64,000 nucleotides of DNA, from assembly GCA_001953215.1 (NCBI GenBank), contig CP019169.1, positions 4,650,001 through 4,714,000 on the forward strand. The letters run 5' to 3'. This DNA is from Betaproteobacteria bacterium GR16-43. GTDB lineage: Bacteria; Pseudomonadota; Gammaproteobacteria; Burkholderiales; Usitatibacteraceae. A program made the position numbers and the translations under genes. Shown in pieces: positions 7,667 to 16,249 of the stretch (the stretch's first letter is position 1; every line of letters begins with the position of its first letter). The notes below the pieces were generated by a model. That model saw only the letters and a list, made by a program, of their open reading frames with translations, did not search any database and was not told the DNA's origin.

Positions 7667-8225
7667 CCATATCCTGCGGGCCGCGAGCCGGATCCTCGAG
7701 GCGGCCGGCAAGGGCGGAACACGGAAGTTCGTGATCATCGGAAGCCAATCCCTGCATGGCAAATACCCGGACTTCCCCGATGCGATCGTGCGTTCCATCG
7801 AGCTGGACCTCTTCGAGATCGACGATGACGAGGCCGCGCAACTGCTCGAGGTCATCGGCCGCGACTCGCAGTTCCACGAAACCTACGGCTACTATGCGGA
7901 CCCGGTCGGCAAGAAGACCGCGGTGCTGCCCAAGGGCTGGAAGAGTCGACTGGTCAACCTGGCACCCGGCGATACCGGAGGGGCCAAGGGCCTTTGCCTC
8001 GAGCCACACGACCTGGCCATGGCCAAGTACGCGGCGAATCGCGACAAGGATCGCGAGTTCCTGGCGGGAATGGTGGCGCACCAGATGCTCGACCAGGAGC
8101 GCCTTCTCGAACTCCTCGCCACGATGCCGTTGGACGAGCAGAGGCGCGAAGCCATTCGCTCGGCGATCCATCGCGACTTCGCCCAGCCGGCACCCTTGAA
8201 TCCGACCCGGCGGCCGCGCCGGTAG
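7647..8225 (+). CDS. DUF6036-type nucleotidyltransferase-like protein, putative toxin
   Basis: 192 residues. It matches the pattern of DUF6036 nucleotidyltransferase-fold proteins: VIIGSQSLHG (Gly32-Ser33), then RSIELDLFE with Glu52-x-Asp54 as likely metal ligands, HETYGYYADPVG, LPKGWKSRLV, CLEPHDLAMAKYAANRDKDREF. The G-S plus acid-x-acid layout is that of minimal nucleotidyltransferases, a fold used by MNT/AbiEii-type toxins and antitoxins. It starts inside the AbrB-like gene. A toxin-antitoxin role is inferred from the pairing and the overlap; catalytic activity is unproven, and the roles of the two partners could be reversed. Confidence 0.7.
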   Translation: MTKQQVDHILRAASRILEAAGKGGTRKFVIIGSQSLHGKYPDFPDAIVRSIELDLFEIDDDEAAQLLEVIGRDSQFHETYGYYADPVGKKTAVLPKGWKSRLVNLAPGDTGGAKGLCLEPHDLAMAKYAANRDKDREFLAGMVAHQMLDQERLLELLATMPLDEQRREAIRSAIHRDFAQPAPLNPTRRPRR

Positions 8226-8232
8226 CGCCGGT

Positions 8233-8248
8233 CTAGGAATTTTCCTAG
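8233..8248. promoter_or_regulatory. 7-2-7 inverted repeat before the receiver-fnr operon
   Basis: CTAGGAA-TT-TTCCTAG, two perfect 7-base half-sites separated by 2 bases, in the 125-base gap before the receiver gene. The 7-2-7 layout is that of NarL/LuxR-type response regulators. Only one copy was noticed in the window. Confidence 0.55.
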
Positions 8249-8350
8249 CCCTCCTCGGAGCAGCTCCCTGGGCGCAATCGGAGCGCACCCCGGCCCAACC
8301 TAGTCCGCCGCCGATGGGCGGCGCGCCGGCCCGCGCCCAAAGTGGGTGCC

Positions 8351-8737
8351 ATGACGCCCCTTCGCCCCACCCATGTTTTCATCGTCGACGATTCGGCCGC
8401 GATCCGGGCCCGCCTGGTCGAGATGCTGGGCCGCGTGTCCGACGTCCTGGTCGTGGGCGAAGCCTCCAGCGCGCGCGACGCGATCGCCGGGATCCTGCGC
8501 CTGCATCCCGATTCGGTCCTGCTCGACCTGAACCTCTTCGGACGCACCGGCCTGGACGTGCTGAAGGCCGTGCGCGCCGAGGCCCCGGACATCGCGTTCG
8601 TGGTCCTCACCAATCACGCCGAACCCCAATACCGCCGCGCCTGCACCGAGGCCGGTGCGCGGTATTTCCTCGACAAGTCGCGCGAGTTCGCTCGCGTCGC
8701 CGAAGTCATCGCCGAAATCGCCTCGGCTCGTCACTGA
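8351..8737 (+). CDS. single-domain response regulator (receiver only)
   Basis: 128 residues comprising one CheY-like receiver and nothing else: DD at 13-14, phospho-acceptor Asp59 in VLLDLNLFG, Thr87 in VVLTNHA, Lys109 in FLDKS. GTG at 8342 would add three residues; ATG 8351 is chosen. It lacks an output domain, so it may act as a phosphate sink or through protein contacts. It is the first gene of a tight plus-strand run with fnr (10-base gap), uspA, the ligase/acetyltransferase and another uspA, which suggests a role tied to oxygen control. Its kinase may be the one at 5236-6564. Confidence 0.85.
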   Translation: MTPLRPTHVFIVDDSAAIRARLVEMLGRVSDVLVVGEASSARDAIAGILRLHPDSVLLDLNLFGRTGLDVLKAVRAEAPDIAFVVLTNHAEPQYRRACTEAGARYFLDKSREFARVAEVIAEIASARH

Positions 8738-8747
8738 GAAAGACGCC

Positions 8748-9476
8748 ATGAACGCCGCCGCCCAGGTCCCCAAAGCCAAGCTCGCGATCGTCCCGTCACG
8801 CTGCGCCGGATGCAAGATGCGCGAAGTGTGCCTGCCCGGCGGCCTGGACGGCACGGACCCCGCGTTGCTCGACGACCTCGACTACACCCGGCGCAAGGTG
8901 AAGCGGGGCGACGCCCTGTTTCGCGCCGGCGCCGAATTCGACTCCATCTATGCCGTGCGTTCCGGGTTCCTGAAGAGCAGCGTCGTCCTCGAGGACGGCC
9001 GCGACCAGGTGACCGGCTTCCACATGGCCGGCGAGATCGTCGGGCTGGACGGCATCGGCGGGGGCAACCACACGGCCGACGTGACCGCGCTCGAGGACAG
9101 CGAGGTCTGCATCATCCCCTACGCGCGCCTCGAGCAGCCGCACCTGCAGCGCCAGCTCCAGAAGGTGATGAGCCGCGAGCTGGTCCGCGACCAAGGTGTC
9201 ATGATGCTGCTGGGCACCATGCGCGCCGAGGAGCGCGTCGCGGCTTTCCTGCTCAACCTCTCGCAACGCTTCCTCGCCCGCGGCTTCTCGTCGAGCGAGT
9301 TCCACCTGCGCATGACGCGCGAGGAAATCGGCAGCTACCTCGGGTTGTCGCTCGAGACCGTGAGCCGCATCTTCTCGCGCTTCCAGGACGAAGGCCTGGT
9401 CACCGTGAACCTGAAGCACATCCGCATCCTCGACGTGGCCGGCCTCAAGGCCGCGCTCTCCCAACCCAACCTCTGA
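8748..9476 (+). CDS. fnr: Fnr-type oxygen-sensing transcription regulator
   Basis: 242 residues of the Crp/Fnr family. The N-terminal RCAGCKMREVC gives Cys19, Cys22 and Cys28, and Cys121 (SEVCIIPY) completes the set, in register with the four [4Fe-4S] ligands of E. coli FNR (20, 23, 29, 122). A cyclic-nucleotide-type beta-roll fills the middle. The C-terminal helix-turn-helix has the recognition helix LSLETVSRIFSRF with the Glu, Ser and Arg that read TTGAT half-sites. It is thus an oxygen-labile activator/repressor and the obvious reader of the eleven boxes found here. ATG 8748 is chosen because the cysteine motif then sits at the usual distance from the N-terminus. Confidence 0.95.
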   Translation: MNAAAQVPKAKLAIVPSRCAGCKMREVCLPGGLDGTDPALLDDLDYTRRKVKRGDALFRAGAEFDSIYAVRSGFLKSSVVLEDGRDQVTGFHMAGEIVGLDGIGGGNHTADVTALEDSEVCIIPYARLEQPHLQRQLQKVMSRELVRDQGVMMLLGTMRAEERVAAFLLNLSQRFLARGFSSSEFHLRMTREEIGSYLGLSLETVSRIFSRFQDEGLVTVNLKHIRILDVAGLKAALSQPNL

Positions 9477-9487
9477 AGGATCCCGCC

Positions 9488-9937
9488 ATGTACAAGCACC
9501 TCCTCGTTCCCACCGACGGCTCCCCGCTCTCGCTGAAAGCCGCGAAGACGGCCGCCGGACTCGCGAAGAAGCTCGGCGCGAAGATCACCGCGGTCTACGT
9601 GACCGCTCCCTGGATGCCGCCGATGGGTTCGGAAGGCGCGGCCTACTCGCGCATGGGCGAGATGGAAGCCGACTACCGGCGCGCGACGAAGGCCGCGGCC
9701 GAGAAAGCGCTCGGGCGCGTCGCGGATGCGGCGGCCGCCGCGAAGGTGAAGTGCGACGGCATCCACGTCTCCAACGACCAGCCGTGGGACGCGATCATCC
9801 GCTCCGCGGTCAAGCAGAAGTGCGATCTCATCGTGATGGCCTCGCACGGGCGCCGCGGCCTCGCGGGCCTGCTGATCGGCAGCGAGACGCACAAGGTCCT
9901 CACGCATTCGAAGACCCCGGTGCTGGTCTGCCGCTAG
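9488..9937 (+). CDS. universal stress protein, UspA family
   Basis: 149 residues, a single Usp domain with LVPTDGS at the N-terminus and the ATP-binding signature GRRGLAGLLIGSET near the C-terminus. An internal methionine/glycine-rich segment (WMPPMGS) is typical of betaproteobacterial Usp proteins. AAGGA lies at good distance before the ATG. It follows fnr by 11 bases and precedes the ligase/acetyltransferase by 4 bases, so all three are probably cotranscribed. Confidence 0.9.
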   Translation: MYKHLLVPTDGSPLSLKAAKTAAGLAKKLGAKITAVYVTAPWMPPMGSEGAAYSRMGEMEADYRRATKAAAEKALGRVADAAAAAKVKCDGIHVSNDQPWDAIIRSAVKQKCDLIVMASHGRRGLAGLLIGSETHKVLTHSKTPVLVCR

Positions 9938-9941
9938 GCGC

Positions 9942-12644
9942 ATGCACGGCCATCCCCTCGATCCGCTGCTCTCGCCCGCCTCGGTCGCCTTGATCGGCGC
10001 GAGCGAGCGCGCCGGGTCCGTGGGCTCGGCCGTTCTGGCGAACCTGCGCGCCGGCGGATTTCGCGGCACGCTGTTTCTCGTCAATCCGAAGTACGACCGC
10101 ATCGGTGACGCGCGCTGCTACGCGTCCCTCGAGCAACTGCCCGGCCCCGTGGACCTCGCCGTGGTCGTCGCTCCGGCGGCGCAGGTGCCCGGCATCGTCG
10201 CGCAGGCCGTGCGATCGAAGACGCGCTCGCTCGCGGTGATCTCGGCGGGATTCGGCGAGACCGGCGAGGCCGGGCGCGCGCTCGAACGGGAAGTCGCCGC
10301 GGCCGCACGCGCCGCGAACCTTCCGTTGCTCGGGCCCAATGGCATCGGCCTGCTGCGACCCTCGATCGGGCTGAACGCCTCTTTCGCGCGCACTTCCGCT
10401 TCGCCCGGGGGCATTGCGCTCGTCTCGCAGTCGGGCGCGATCTGCGCCTCGCTCGTCGATTGGGCCGCGGCCGTGGGCCTGGGGCTGTCCAGCGTCGTCT
10501 CGCTGGGCGCCGCCGCGTGCCTCGACTTCGGCGACGTCCTCGACTACCTGCGCGTCGATCCGCAGACGCACAGCGTGCTGCTCTACGTGGAGGGCGTGAA
10601 GCAGGGCCGGACCTTCGTCTCCGCCTTGCGGGCGCTCGCGCGTGCGAAGCCCGTGGTCGTGCTGAAGGTCGGCCGCCATGCGACCGGGGCGCGGGCCGCG
10701 CGTTCGCACACCGGCGCGCTCTCGGGCAACGACGCGGTCTTCGATGCCGTGCTGCGCCGCTGCGGCGCGGTGCGCGTGAATGCCTACCACCAGCTCTTCG
10801 CCGCGGCCAAGGCGCTCGCGGCCCTGCCCGACCCGATCGGCAACCGCCTCGCGGTGGTCACCAACGGCGGCGGCGCCGGGGCGCTCGCGGCCGATGCCGC
10901 ACCCGATGCCGGCCTCGTGCTCGCGACACTCTCGCCGGAAAGTCTCACCGGCTTGGATGCCGTGCTGCCCGCGCACTGGTCGCACGGCAACCCCGTCGAC
11001 ATGATCGGCGACGCAACCGGAGAGCGCTTCGCTCGTGCCGTGCGCATCGCCTTCGAGGACCCGGGCGTGGATGCGGTCCTCGCCGCCTATTCGCCCGCCG
11101 CGGTCTCCGACGCGAACGAGGTCGCGGAGAAGCTCATTCCGGTGGCGCGCGCGGCCGCGAAGCCGGTGTTCACCGCGTGGCTCGGGGAAGCGGGCGTGCG
11201 CGAAGCACGCGCGGCCTGCGAACGCGCCGGCGTCGCGGCTTTCCCCGTGGCCGAGATCGCGGTCGAGGCGCTGGGCGTGGCCGCGCGCTGGAGCGAAAAC
11301 CAGCGCTTGCTGCTCGAAGCCCCGCCGCCCGCCTCCACGTTCCATCGCCCCGAGCACGCGCCGTCGGCCGCGATCTTCAAGCACGCCGTGGCCGAGGGAC
11401 GCACCACGCTGACCGAAGTCGAATCGAAAGCGCTGCTCGCGGCCTGGGGCATTCCCGTCCCCGCGCTCGCCGTGGCCGCCACACGCGAGCAGGCCGTGGA
11501 GCACGCCGGGCGCATCGGCTACCCCGTGGCGCTCAAGATCCTCTCGCCCGACATCTCGCATAAATCCGACGTCGACGGCGTGCGGCTTTCGCTCCCCGAC
11601 GCGCAGTCGGTGGGCGCGGCGTTCGACGCCATCGTCGCGAACGCGAAGCGCCTGAAGCCGCAGGCGCGCATCGAAGGCGCGGTGGTGCAGCAGATGGTGA
11701 CGCGCAGGAACACGCGCGAAGTCCTGCTCGGGCTTTCGACCGATCCGGTGTTCGGCCCGGTGATCACGTTCGGCGCCGGCGGCGTCGCGGTGGAGCTGGT
11801 GCGCGACACGGCGGTGGCGTTGCCGCCGCTCAACGCCCGCCTCGCCCGCGAACTCGTCGCCCGCACGCGCGTGGCGAAACTGCTCGGCGCCTATCGCAAC
11901 GTTCCGGCCGCGAACGAGGCCGCGTTGATCAATGCGCTGCTCTGCGTCTCCGACATCGCGTGCGAGTTGCCCTGGGTGGCCGAACTCGACATGAACCCGC
12001 TGCTCCTCGATGACGGCGGCGTGATCGCGCTCGACGCGCGCGTCGTGATCGATCCCGCGCGCCCGGCCCGCGACGCGCGCTGGTCGCACCTGGCGATCCA
12101 TCCCTATCCCACGCAGCTCGAAGCGGTTGCCGCGACGCGCGACGGCCATCCCGTGCACCTGCGGCCGATCCGGCCCGAGGATGCGGTGCTCGAAGCCGAT
12201 TTCCTGAATGGCCTGTCGAGCCAGACCCGCTACCGGAGGTTCCTGAGCGCCTCGCACCAGGATTCCCCGCAGGCGATCGCGCGCTTCACGCAGGTGGACT
12301 ACGACCGCGACCTGGCGCTCGTCGCCGTCGATCGCGCCCCGGATGGCGCCGAAACGATCGTCGGCGTGGCGCGCTACGTGCGCGAGCCGGATCCGCGCGC
12401 CGCCGAGTTCGCGCTCGTCGTGGCCGACCGCTGGCAGGGCCGCGGCGTGGGGACGCTGCTGATGGCCGCGCTCGAGGCTGCCGCGCTGCAATCGGGCATC
12501 GCGAACCTCGCGGGCATCGTGCTCGCGAACAACGAACCGATGCTCACCCTGATGCGCTCGCGCGGCTATCGACTCTGCGAGAATAGGGAAGAGCCCGCAA
12601 CGATCGAAGCCTCCCTCTCCCTTCCCCGAAAGGAAATCCCATGA
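9942..12644 (+). CDS. NDP-forming acyl-CoA ligase-like / GNAT acetyltransferase fusion (PatZ type)
   Basis: 900 residues with the domain order of Pat/PatZ (YfiQ) protein acetyltransferases: CoA-binding Rossmann domain (about 8-140, SVALIGASERAGSVG), a succinyl-CoA-ligase-like middle (about 150-450, with VSQSGAICASLVDW and ARSHTGALSGND), an ATP-grasp domain (about 480-700, VALKILSPDISHKSDVDGV), and a GNAT domain (about 725-890, RWQGRGVGTLLM). In relatives the ligase part binds acetyl-CoA without making it, and the GNAT part acetylates lysines of metabolic enzymes. Whether ligase activity remains cannot be told. It is flanked by two uspA genes and overlaps the second by ATGA, linking acyl-CoA status to the stress operon. 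Confidence 0.88.
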   Translation: MHGHPLDPLLSPASVALIGASERAGSVGSAVLANLRAGGFRGTLFLVNPKYDRIGDARCYASLEQLPGPVDLAVVVAPAAQVPGIVAQAVRSKTRSLAVISAGFGETGEAGRALEREVAAAARAANLPLLGPNGIGLLRPSIGLNASFARTSASPGGIALVSQSGAICASLVDWAAAVGLGLSSVVSLGAAACLDFGDVLDYLRVDPQTHSVLLYVEGVKQGRTFVSALRALARAKPVVVLKVGRHATGARAARSHTGALSGNDAVFDAVLRRCGAVRVNAYHQLFAAAKALAALPDPIGNRLAVVTNGGGAGALAADAAPDAGLVLATLSPESLTGLDAVLPAHWSHGNPVDMIGDATGERFARAVRIAFEDPGVDAVLAAYSPAAVSDANEVAEKLIPVARAAAKPVFTAWLGEAGVREARAACERAGVAAFPVAEIAVEALGVAARWSENQRLLLEAPPPASTFHRPEHAPSAAIFKHAVAEGRTTLTEVESKALLAAWGIPVPALAVAATREQAVEHAGRIGYPVALKILSPDISHKSDVDGVRLSLPDAQSVGAAFDAIVANAKRLKPQARIEGAVVQQMVTRRNTREVLLGLSTDPVFGPVITFGAGGVAVELVRDTAVALPPLNARLARELVARTRVAKLLGAYRNVPAANEAALINALLCVSDIACELPWVAELDMNPLLLDDGGVIALDARVVIDPARPARDARWSHLAIHPYPTQLEAVAATRDGHPVHLRPIRPEDAVLEADFLNGLSSQTRYRRFLSASHQDSPQAIARFTQVDYDRDLALVAVDRAPDGAETIVGVARYVREPDPRAAEFALVVADRWQGRGVGTLLMAALEAAALQSGIANLAGIVLANNEPMLTLMRSRGYRLCENREEPATIEASLSLPRKEIP

Positions 12645-13066
12645 AGATCCTCTTCGCCGCCGACGGCTCCGACCACACGAAGCTCGCGGCACGCTACCTC
12701 GTCGGCCTGGTGCACGCGCTCGCCAAGCCACCGGTGATCCACGTGCTCCACGTCCACCCGCCGATCCCGTACGCCGGCGCGGCCGCCGCCGCCGGGTCCG
12801 ACGCGGTGAAGCGCTACCACAAGGAGGAAAGCGAAGCGGCCCTGGCCGTGGCCGAAGGCGTGCTGCGCGATGCCCGCGTCGAGTTCACCTCGTCGTGGGT
12901 CGCGGGCGAAGTGGCGGCCGAGATCGTGGGCTACGCGAACCGAGAGGGCATCGAGCTGATCGTCATGGGATCGCGCGGCATGGGGAGGCTGGCGACGCTT
13001 GCGCTGGGCTCGGTGGCCGACGGCGTGCTGCGGACCACGACGGTGCCGGTGACGGTCGTCAAGTAG
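12641..13066 (+). CDS. universal stress protein, UspA family
   Basis: 141 residues, a Usp domain beginning ILFAADGSDHTK with the nucleotide-binding signature GSRGMGRLATLALGS near the end. GAAAGGAAA is the ribosome-binding site, and the ATG overlaps the ligase/acetyltransferase stop by four bases. It is the last gene of the fnr-linked run; its 3' end overlaps the 3' end of the convergent small membrane protein gene by 8 bases. Confidence 0.9.
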   Translation: MKILFAADGSDHTKLAARYLVGLVHALAKPPVIHVLHVHPPIPYAGAAAAAGSDAVKRYHKEESEAALAVAEGVLRDARVEFTSSWVAGEVAAEIVGYANREGIELIVMGSRGMGRLATLALGSVADGVLRTTTVPVTVVK

Positions 13067-13289
13067 CTTCGCGCGCGAGCCACGACGTGAGCGCCGCCGA
13101 TGCGGCGCCCAGCGCCCAGAACCCGAAGAAGCCGATCGTGTAGACCGCCTGCCGGCTCGCCTCGATCGGCTGGCCGAAGTACGTGAGCTCGTGCGGGTCG
13201 AAGATCGAGAAGAACAGGAACTCCGCGCCGCCGGCCACCACGAAGGACGGCCACAGCACGTAGAGCGCGTTGCGGGCCCACGGCTTCAT
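13059..13289 (-). CDS. small two-helix membrane protein of the cco operon
   Basis: 76 residues starting MKPWARNALYVLWPSF, with two membrane segments (about 8-28 and 50-70) joined by a loop containing DPHELTYFGQP. Its ATG overlaps the fixH stop by four bases, so it is the last gene of the ccoNOQPG-fixH operon. Family not recognised with certainty; small proteins of this kind often end cbb3 operons and may aid assembly. It has no cysteine or heme motif. Confidence 0.7.
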   Translation of the reverse strand: MKPWARNALYVLWPSFVVAGGAEFLFFSIFDPHELTYFGQPIEASRQAVYTIGFFGFWALGAASAALTSWLAREAT

Positions 13290-13735
13290 GCGCCCGCCAC
13301 CACCGCGCCGCTCCAGCGCCACTCGCGGGTCTCGAGGATGACGCGCCATCGCCCTTTCGCAATGTCGGCGAGCGGCGCTTCGTAGCCTCCGTCCGCCGTG
13401 CGCGCCAGGAACACGACCCGGTCTTCGCCCGCGCGCGTCGGATGCGCGAGCGTGAGCTGGATGCGTTCGGGCAGCCGCTCCTTCGCCTCGAGACGCGCCA
13501 CGACGCGGCCGGCCTCCAGGCGCACGTCGACGACCAGCCCCAGCGACGTCGCCCGCGCTTCCCTCGCGAGCGTGCGATTGATCGCGAGGCCGCGCTTGTA
13601 GTAGTCGTCGGCTACCACGCCATCGGCGCCCGTGAAGGCGATCACGGCCGTGGCCGTTCCCGCCACGACCACCAGCAGCGGTCCCGACATCAAGATCCAC
13701 GGCCACCGTTCCCGATACCAGGGTTTGTTCGTCAT
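13286..13735 (-). CDS. fixH: FixH family protein (cbb3 oxidase assembly)
   Basis: 149 residues with one N-terminal membrane anchor (about 12-35, ILMSGPLLVVVAGTATAV) and a periplasmic beta-rich domain containing DDYYKRGLAIN, the family hallmark. FixH/CcoH proteins help build or stabilise cbb3 oxidase. The start is chosen at 13735, where GGGGAGG precedes the ATG; an upstream in-frame extension would only translate hairpin repeat B. The repeat sits between ccoG and fixH, so it may modulate fixH output within the operon. Confidence 0.88.
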   Translation of the reverse strand: MTNKPWYRERWPWILMSGPLLVVVAGTATAVIAFTGADGVVADDYYKRGLAINRTLAREARATSLGLVVDVRLEAGRVVARLEAKERLPERIQLTLAHPTRAGEDRVVFLARTADGGYEAPLADIAKGRWRVILETREWRWSGAVVAGA

Positions 13736-13747
13736 GGAAGCCTCCCC

Positions 13748-13814
13748 AAAATAATTGGGGTCAGACTCCCATTTTCCGCAGTGCGGAAAATGGGAGTCTG
13801 ACCCCAATAATTTT
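13748..13814. repeat. REP-like hairpin repeat, copy B
   Basis: Inverted repeat centred on 13781, 33-base arms with a single mismatch and a one-base loop. The outer core GGGGTCAGACTCCCATT matches copies A and C, but the inner arm (TTCCGCA) differs. It lies inside the cco operon, directly after the ccoG stop codon and before the fixH ribosome-binding site. Confidence 0.85.
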
Positions 13815-15221
13815 TCATCGGACGATGAAGACCGATTTCTCGGTCACGTTCACGGCTGTGGTGTCGAACGAATCGACCGAGATCCGGATGGGATGCGAAC
13901 CGTTGGCGAGCGCTCCGCGAGGCGCGCGCAGCCGCACCGGGAAACCCCGCGTGGCGGCCGCCTCGACCACGAACTCCGCATCGGACGCCACGCGCAGGCC
14001 GGGCACGCCCTCCACCTTCAATCGGTAGCGGTGAGCCTCCTCGGTCGCGTTCATGACCTGCAGGCGGTAGACGTTCTCCAGCTCGCCGTCCTCCACCTCG
14101 CGCACCAGCGCACCCCGGTCGCGGATCACGTCGACCTTGAGCGGCACGCGCAGGAAGAGCGCCGTCCCCGCCAGCACGCACACACCCCCGAGGATCGCGG
14201 CGTAGATGAACGTGCGCGGCCGTGCCACGTGGGCGAGGAAGCCCTCCAGCCCGGCACGCCGCGCGATCGCGTTCTCGGTCGCGTAGCGGATGAGCCCCTT
14301 CGGATAGCCGACCTTGTCCATCACCTGGTCGCAGGCATCGATGCAGGCGGCGCAACCGATGCACTCGTATTGCAGCCCCTTGCGGATGTCGATCCCCGTC
14401 GGGCACACCTGCACGCACAAGGTGCAGTCGATGCAGTCGCCGAGGCCGAGTGCCTTCGGATCCGATTGCCGCGAGCGGGCGCCCCGCGGCTCGCCGCGCA
14501 ACGGGTCGTAGGCGATCACCAGCGTGTCGCGGTCGAACATCGCGCCCTGGAAGCGGGCGTACGGGCACATGTACTTGCACACCTGCTCGCGCATGAACCC
14601 GGCGTTGGCGTACGTCGCGGCGGCGTAGAAGAGGATCCAGAACGCCTCCCAGGGTCCGAGCGCCGTGGTGACGAACTCCATCGCCAGTTGCCGGATCGGC
14701 GTGAAGTAGCCCACGAAGGTGAAGCCGGTCCAGAACGCGAGCGTGCCCCACGACAGGTGCTTGGCGGCTTTCAGCACGAACTTGCGCACCGACATCGGCT
14801 CGCGGTCGAGTTTCTCCCGCGCCGAGCGCTCGCCCTCGGTCTTGCGCTCGATCCACAGGAAGATCTCGGTGTACACGGTCTGCGGGCACGCGTAGCCGCA
14901 CCAGAGCCGCCCGGCCACCGCCGTGAACAGGAAGAGCGACAGCGCGGAAATCACCAGCAGCAGCGTGAGGTAGATGAAGTCCTGCGGCCAGAACACGAAG
15001 CCCAGCACGTAGAACTTGCGCGCGCCCAGGTCGAAGAGCAGCGCGGGGCGGCCGTTCCACGACAGCCACGGCATCCCGTAGAAGAAGAGTTGCGTCGCCC
15101 ACACGAGCGACCAGCGCCAGCGCGCGAACACGCCGTGCACCGCGCGCGGGTAGATCTTGCGCCGGACTTCGAAGAGCCCCGCGTCCTCCGGCCCCGAAGG
15201 CGCGGGCCGGATGGGAATCAC
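13815..15221 (-). CDS. ccoG: cbb3 oxidase assembly ferredoxin-like protein CcoG
   Basis: 468 residues: several membrane segments in the first half, WCGYACPQTVY (109-117) and CKYMCPYARF (215-224), and two cytoplasmic [4Fe-4S] motifs, CIDCTLCVQVC (263-273) and CIGCAACIDAC (287-297), followed by a periplasmic C-terminal Ig-like domain. CcoG (RdxA/FixG) is known as a Cu(II) reductase that supplies Cu(I) for the CuB site. The start is GTG 15221, overlapping the ccoP stop as GTGA, which gives the family length; upstream in-frame sequence is just ccoP antisense frame. The 3' end abuts hairpin repeat B. Confidence 0.93.
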   Translation of the reverse strand: MIPIRPAPSGPEDAGLFEVRRKIYPRAVHGVFARWRWSLVWATQLFFYGMPWLSWNGRPALLFDLGARKFYVLGFVFWPQDFIYLTLLLVISALSLFLFTAVAGRLWCGYACPQTVYTEIFLWIERKTEGERSAREKLDREPMSVRKFVLKAAKHLSWGTLAFWTGFTFVGYFTPIRQLAMEFVTTALGPWEAFWILFYAAATYANAGFMREQVCKYMCPYARFQGAMFDRDTLVIAYDPLRGEPRGARSRQSDPKALGLGDCIDCTLCVQVCPTGIDIRKGLQYECIGCAACIDACDQVMDKVGYPKGLIRYATENAIARRAGLEGFLAHVARPRTFIYAAILGGVCVLAGTALFLRVPLKVDVIRDRGALVREVEDGELENVYRLQVMNATEEAHRYRLKVEGVPGLRVASDAEFVVEAAATRGFPVRLRAPRGALANGSHPIRISVDSFDTTAVNVTEKSVFIVR

Positions 15222-16117
15222 GGACGCGAGATTCCGTAGACATATCCGGCGAGGATCTTCACCTTCTCTTCGCCCAGCAGGTCGCGATGCGCGGGCATGC
15301 GGCTGTTGCGGCCCTTCGCGATGGTCTCGGCGATCGTCTCGAGGCTCCCGCCGTGCAGCCAGACCTTGTCGGTGAGGTCGGGGGCGCCCAGCTGCGGATT
15401 GCCCTTGCCTTCGGCGCCGTGGCACGCCGCGCAGAGGGCGAACTTCGGCTTCGCGGCCTCGGCGCGCTTCGCGTCATGCTTGGCACCCGAGAGCGAGAGC
15501 ACGTAGTTCGCCATGTCGAGCGTGCCTTCGGCGCCCCCGATCGCCTCGCCCAGCGCGGGCATCGCGCCCTGGCGGCCGTCGAGGATGGTCGCCTGCAGCG
15601 CGGCCGGATCGCCGCCATAGAGCCAGGTGTTCGCGGTGAGATTCGGATAGCCCTTCGCGCCGCGCGCATCCGAGCCGTGGCACTGCGAGCAATACGTGAG
15701 GAAGAGGCGCTCGCCCATCGCGCGGCCCTCGGGATCGCGCGCGATCGCGGCCACGTCGAGCGAAGCCACGCGCTGGAAGCGGGGGCCGAACGTCTTGTCG
15801 GCCGCGGCGACTTCCTCGCGGTACTCGCCGGTGGAGCTCCACTTGAGCGTTCCCTCGAACGTTCCCAGGCCCGGGTACAGGACGAGGTACACGAGGCCGA
15901 ACGCGATCGTGATCCAGAAGAGCCCCATCCACCAGCGCGGCAGCGGGTTGTTCAGCTCGGCGAGGTCTTCGTCCCACTGGTGGCCGGTGGTCTCGACCTT
16001 CGCGCCGGGCACGCGCTTCTTCGTCTGCATCGTGAGCAGCAGCGCGCAGCCCACGATCGAGAGCAGCGTGAGGCCCGCGACCCAGAGGCTCCAGAAGGCG
16101 CTGTCGAAATCACTCAT
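15218..16117 (-). CDS. ccoP: cbb3-type cytochrome c oxidase subunit III, di-haem
   Basis: 299 residues: two N-terminal membrane segments (about 10-30 and 62-82) around the conserved GHQWDEDLAELNNPLPRWW, then two cytochrome c domains with CSQCH (143-147) and CAACH (229-233). It passes electrons from soluble cytochromes to the CcoN core. Its ATG lies inside the last codons of ccoQ (8-base overlap). Confidence 0.96.
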   Translation of the reverse strand: MSDFDSAFWSLWVAGLTLLSIVGCALLLTMQTKKRVPGAKVETTGHQWDEDLAELNNPLPRWWMGLFWITIAFGLVYLVLYPGLGTFEGTLKWSSTGEYREEVAAADKTFGPRFQRVASLDVAAIARDPEGRAMGERLFLTYCSQCHGSDARGAKGYPNLTANTWLYGGDPAALQATILDGRQGAMPALGEAIGGAEGTLDMANYVLSLSGAKHDAKRAEAAKPKFALCAACHGAEGKGNPQLGAPDLTDKVWLHGGSLETIAETIAKGRNSRMPAHRDLLGEEKVKILAGYVYGISRP

Positions 16118-16247
16118 GGTCGAAGGGGATCGAGGCGGCGCGCTCGAAATCGCCCCGGCGGCGCCGGGAATAGGCCCACGCGACGATCGCGAGGAACGTG
16201 ACGAAGGCGATCACTTCGACCACCGTGCGAAAGGTGTTGAGGTCCAT
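16110..16247 (-). CDS. ccoQ: cbb3-type cytochrome oxidase small subunit CcoQ
   Basis: 45 residues with one membrane helix (about 8-28, VVEVIAFVTFLAIVAWAYS) followed by a basic stretch and a short acidic tail, the CcoQ/FixQ pattern. CcoQ stabilises the oxidase. It starts two bases after the ccoO stop and overlaps ccoP by 8 bases. Confidence 0.9.
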   Translation of the reverse strand: MDLNTFRTVVEVIAFVTFLAIVAWAYSRRRRGDFERAASIPFDHE

Positions 16248-16249
16248 GG

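Noticed and set aside
13735-13807. Upstream extension of fixH through the hairpin repeat
   Set aside because: It would translate repeat B; ATG 13735 has a good Shine-Dalgarno and the family start.
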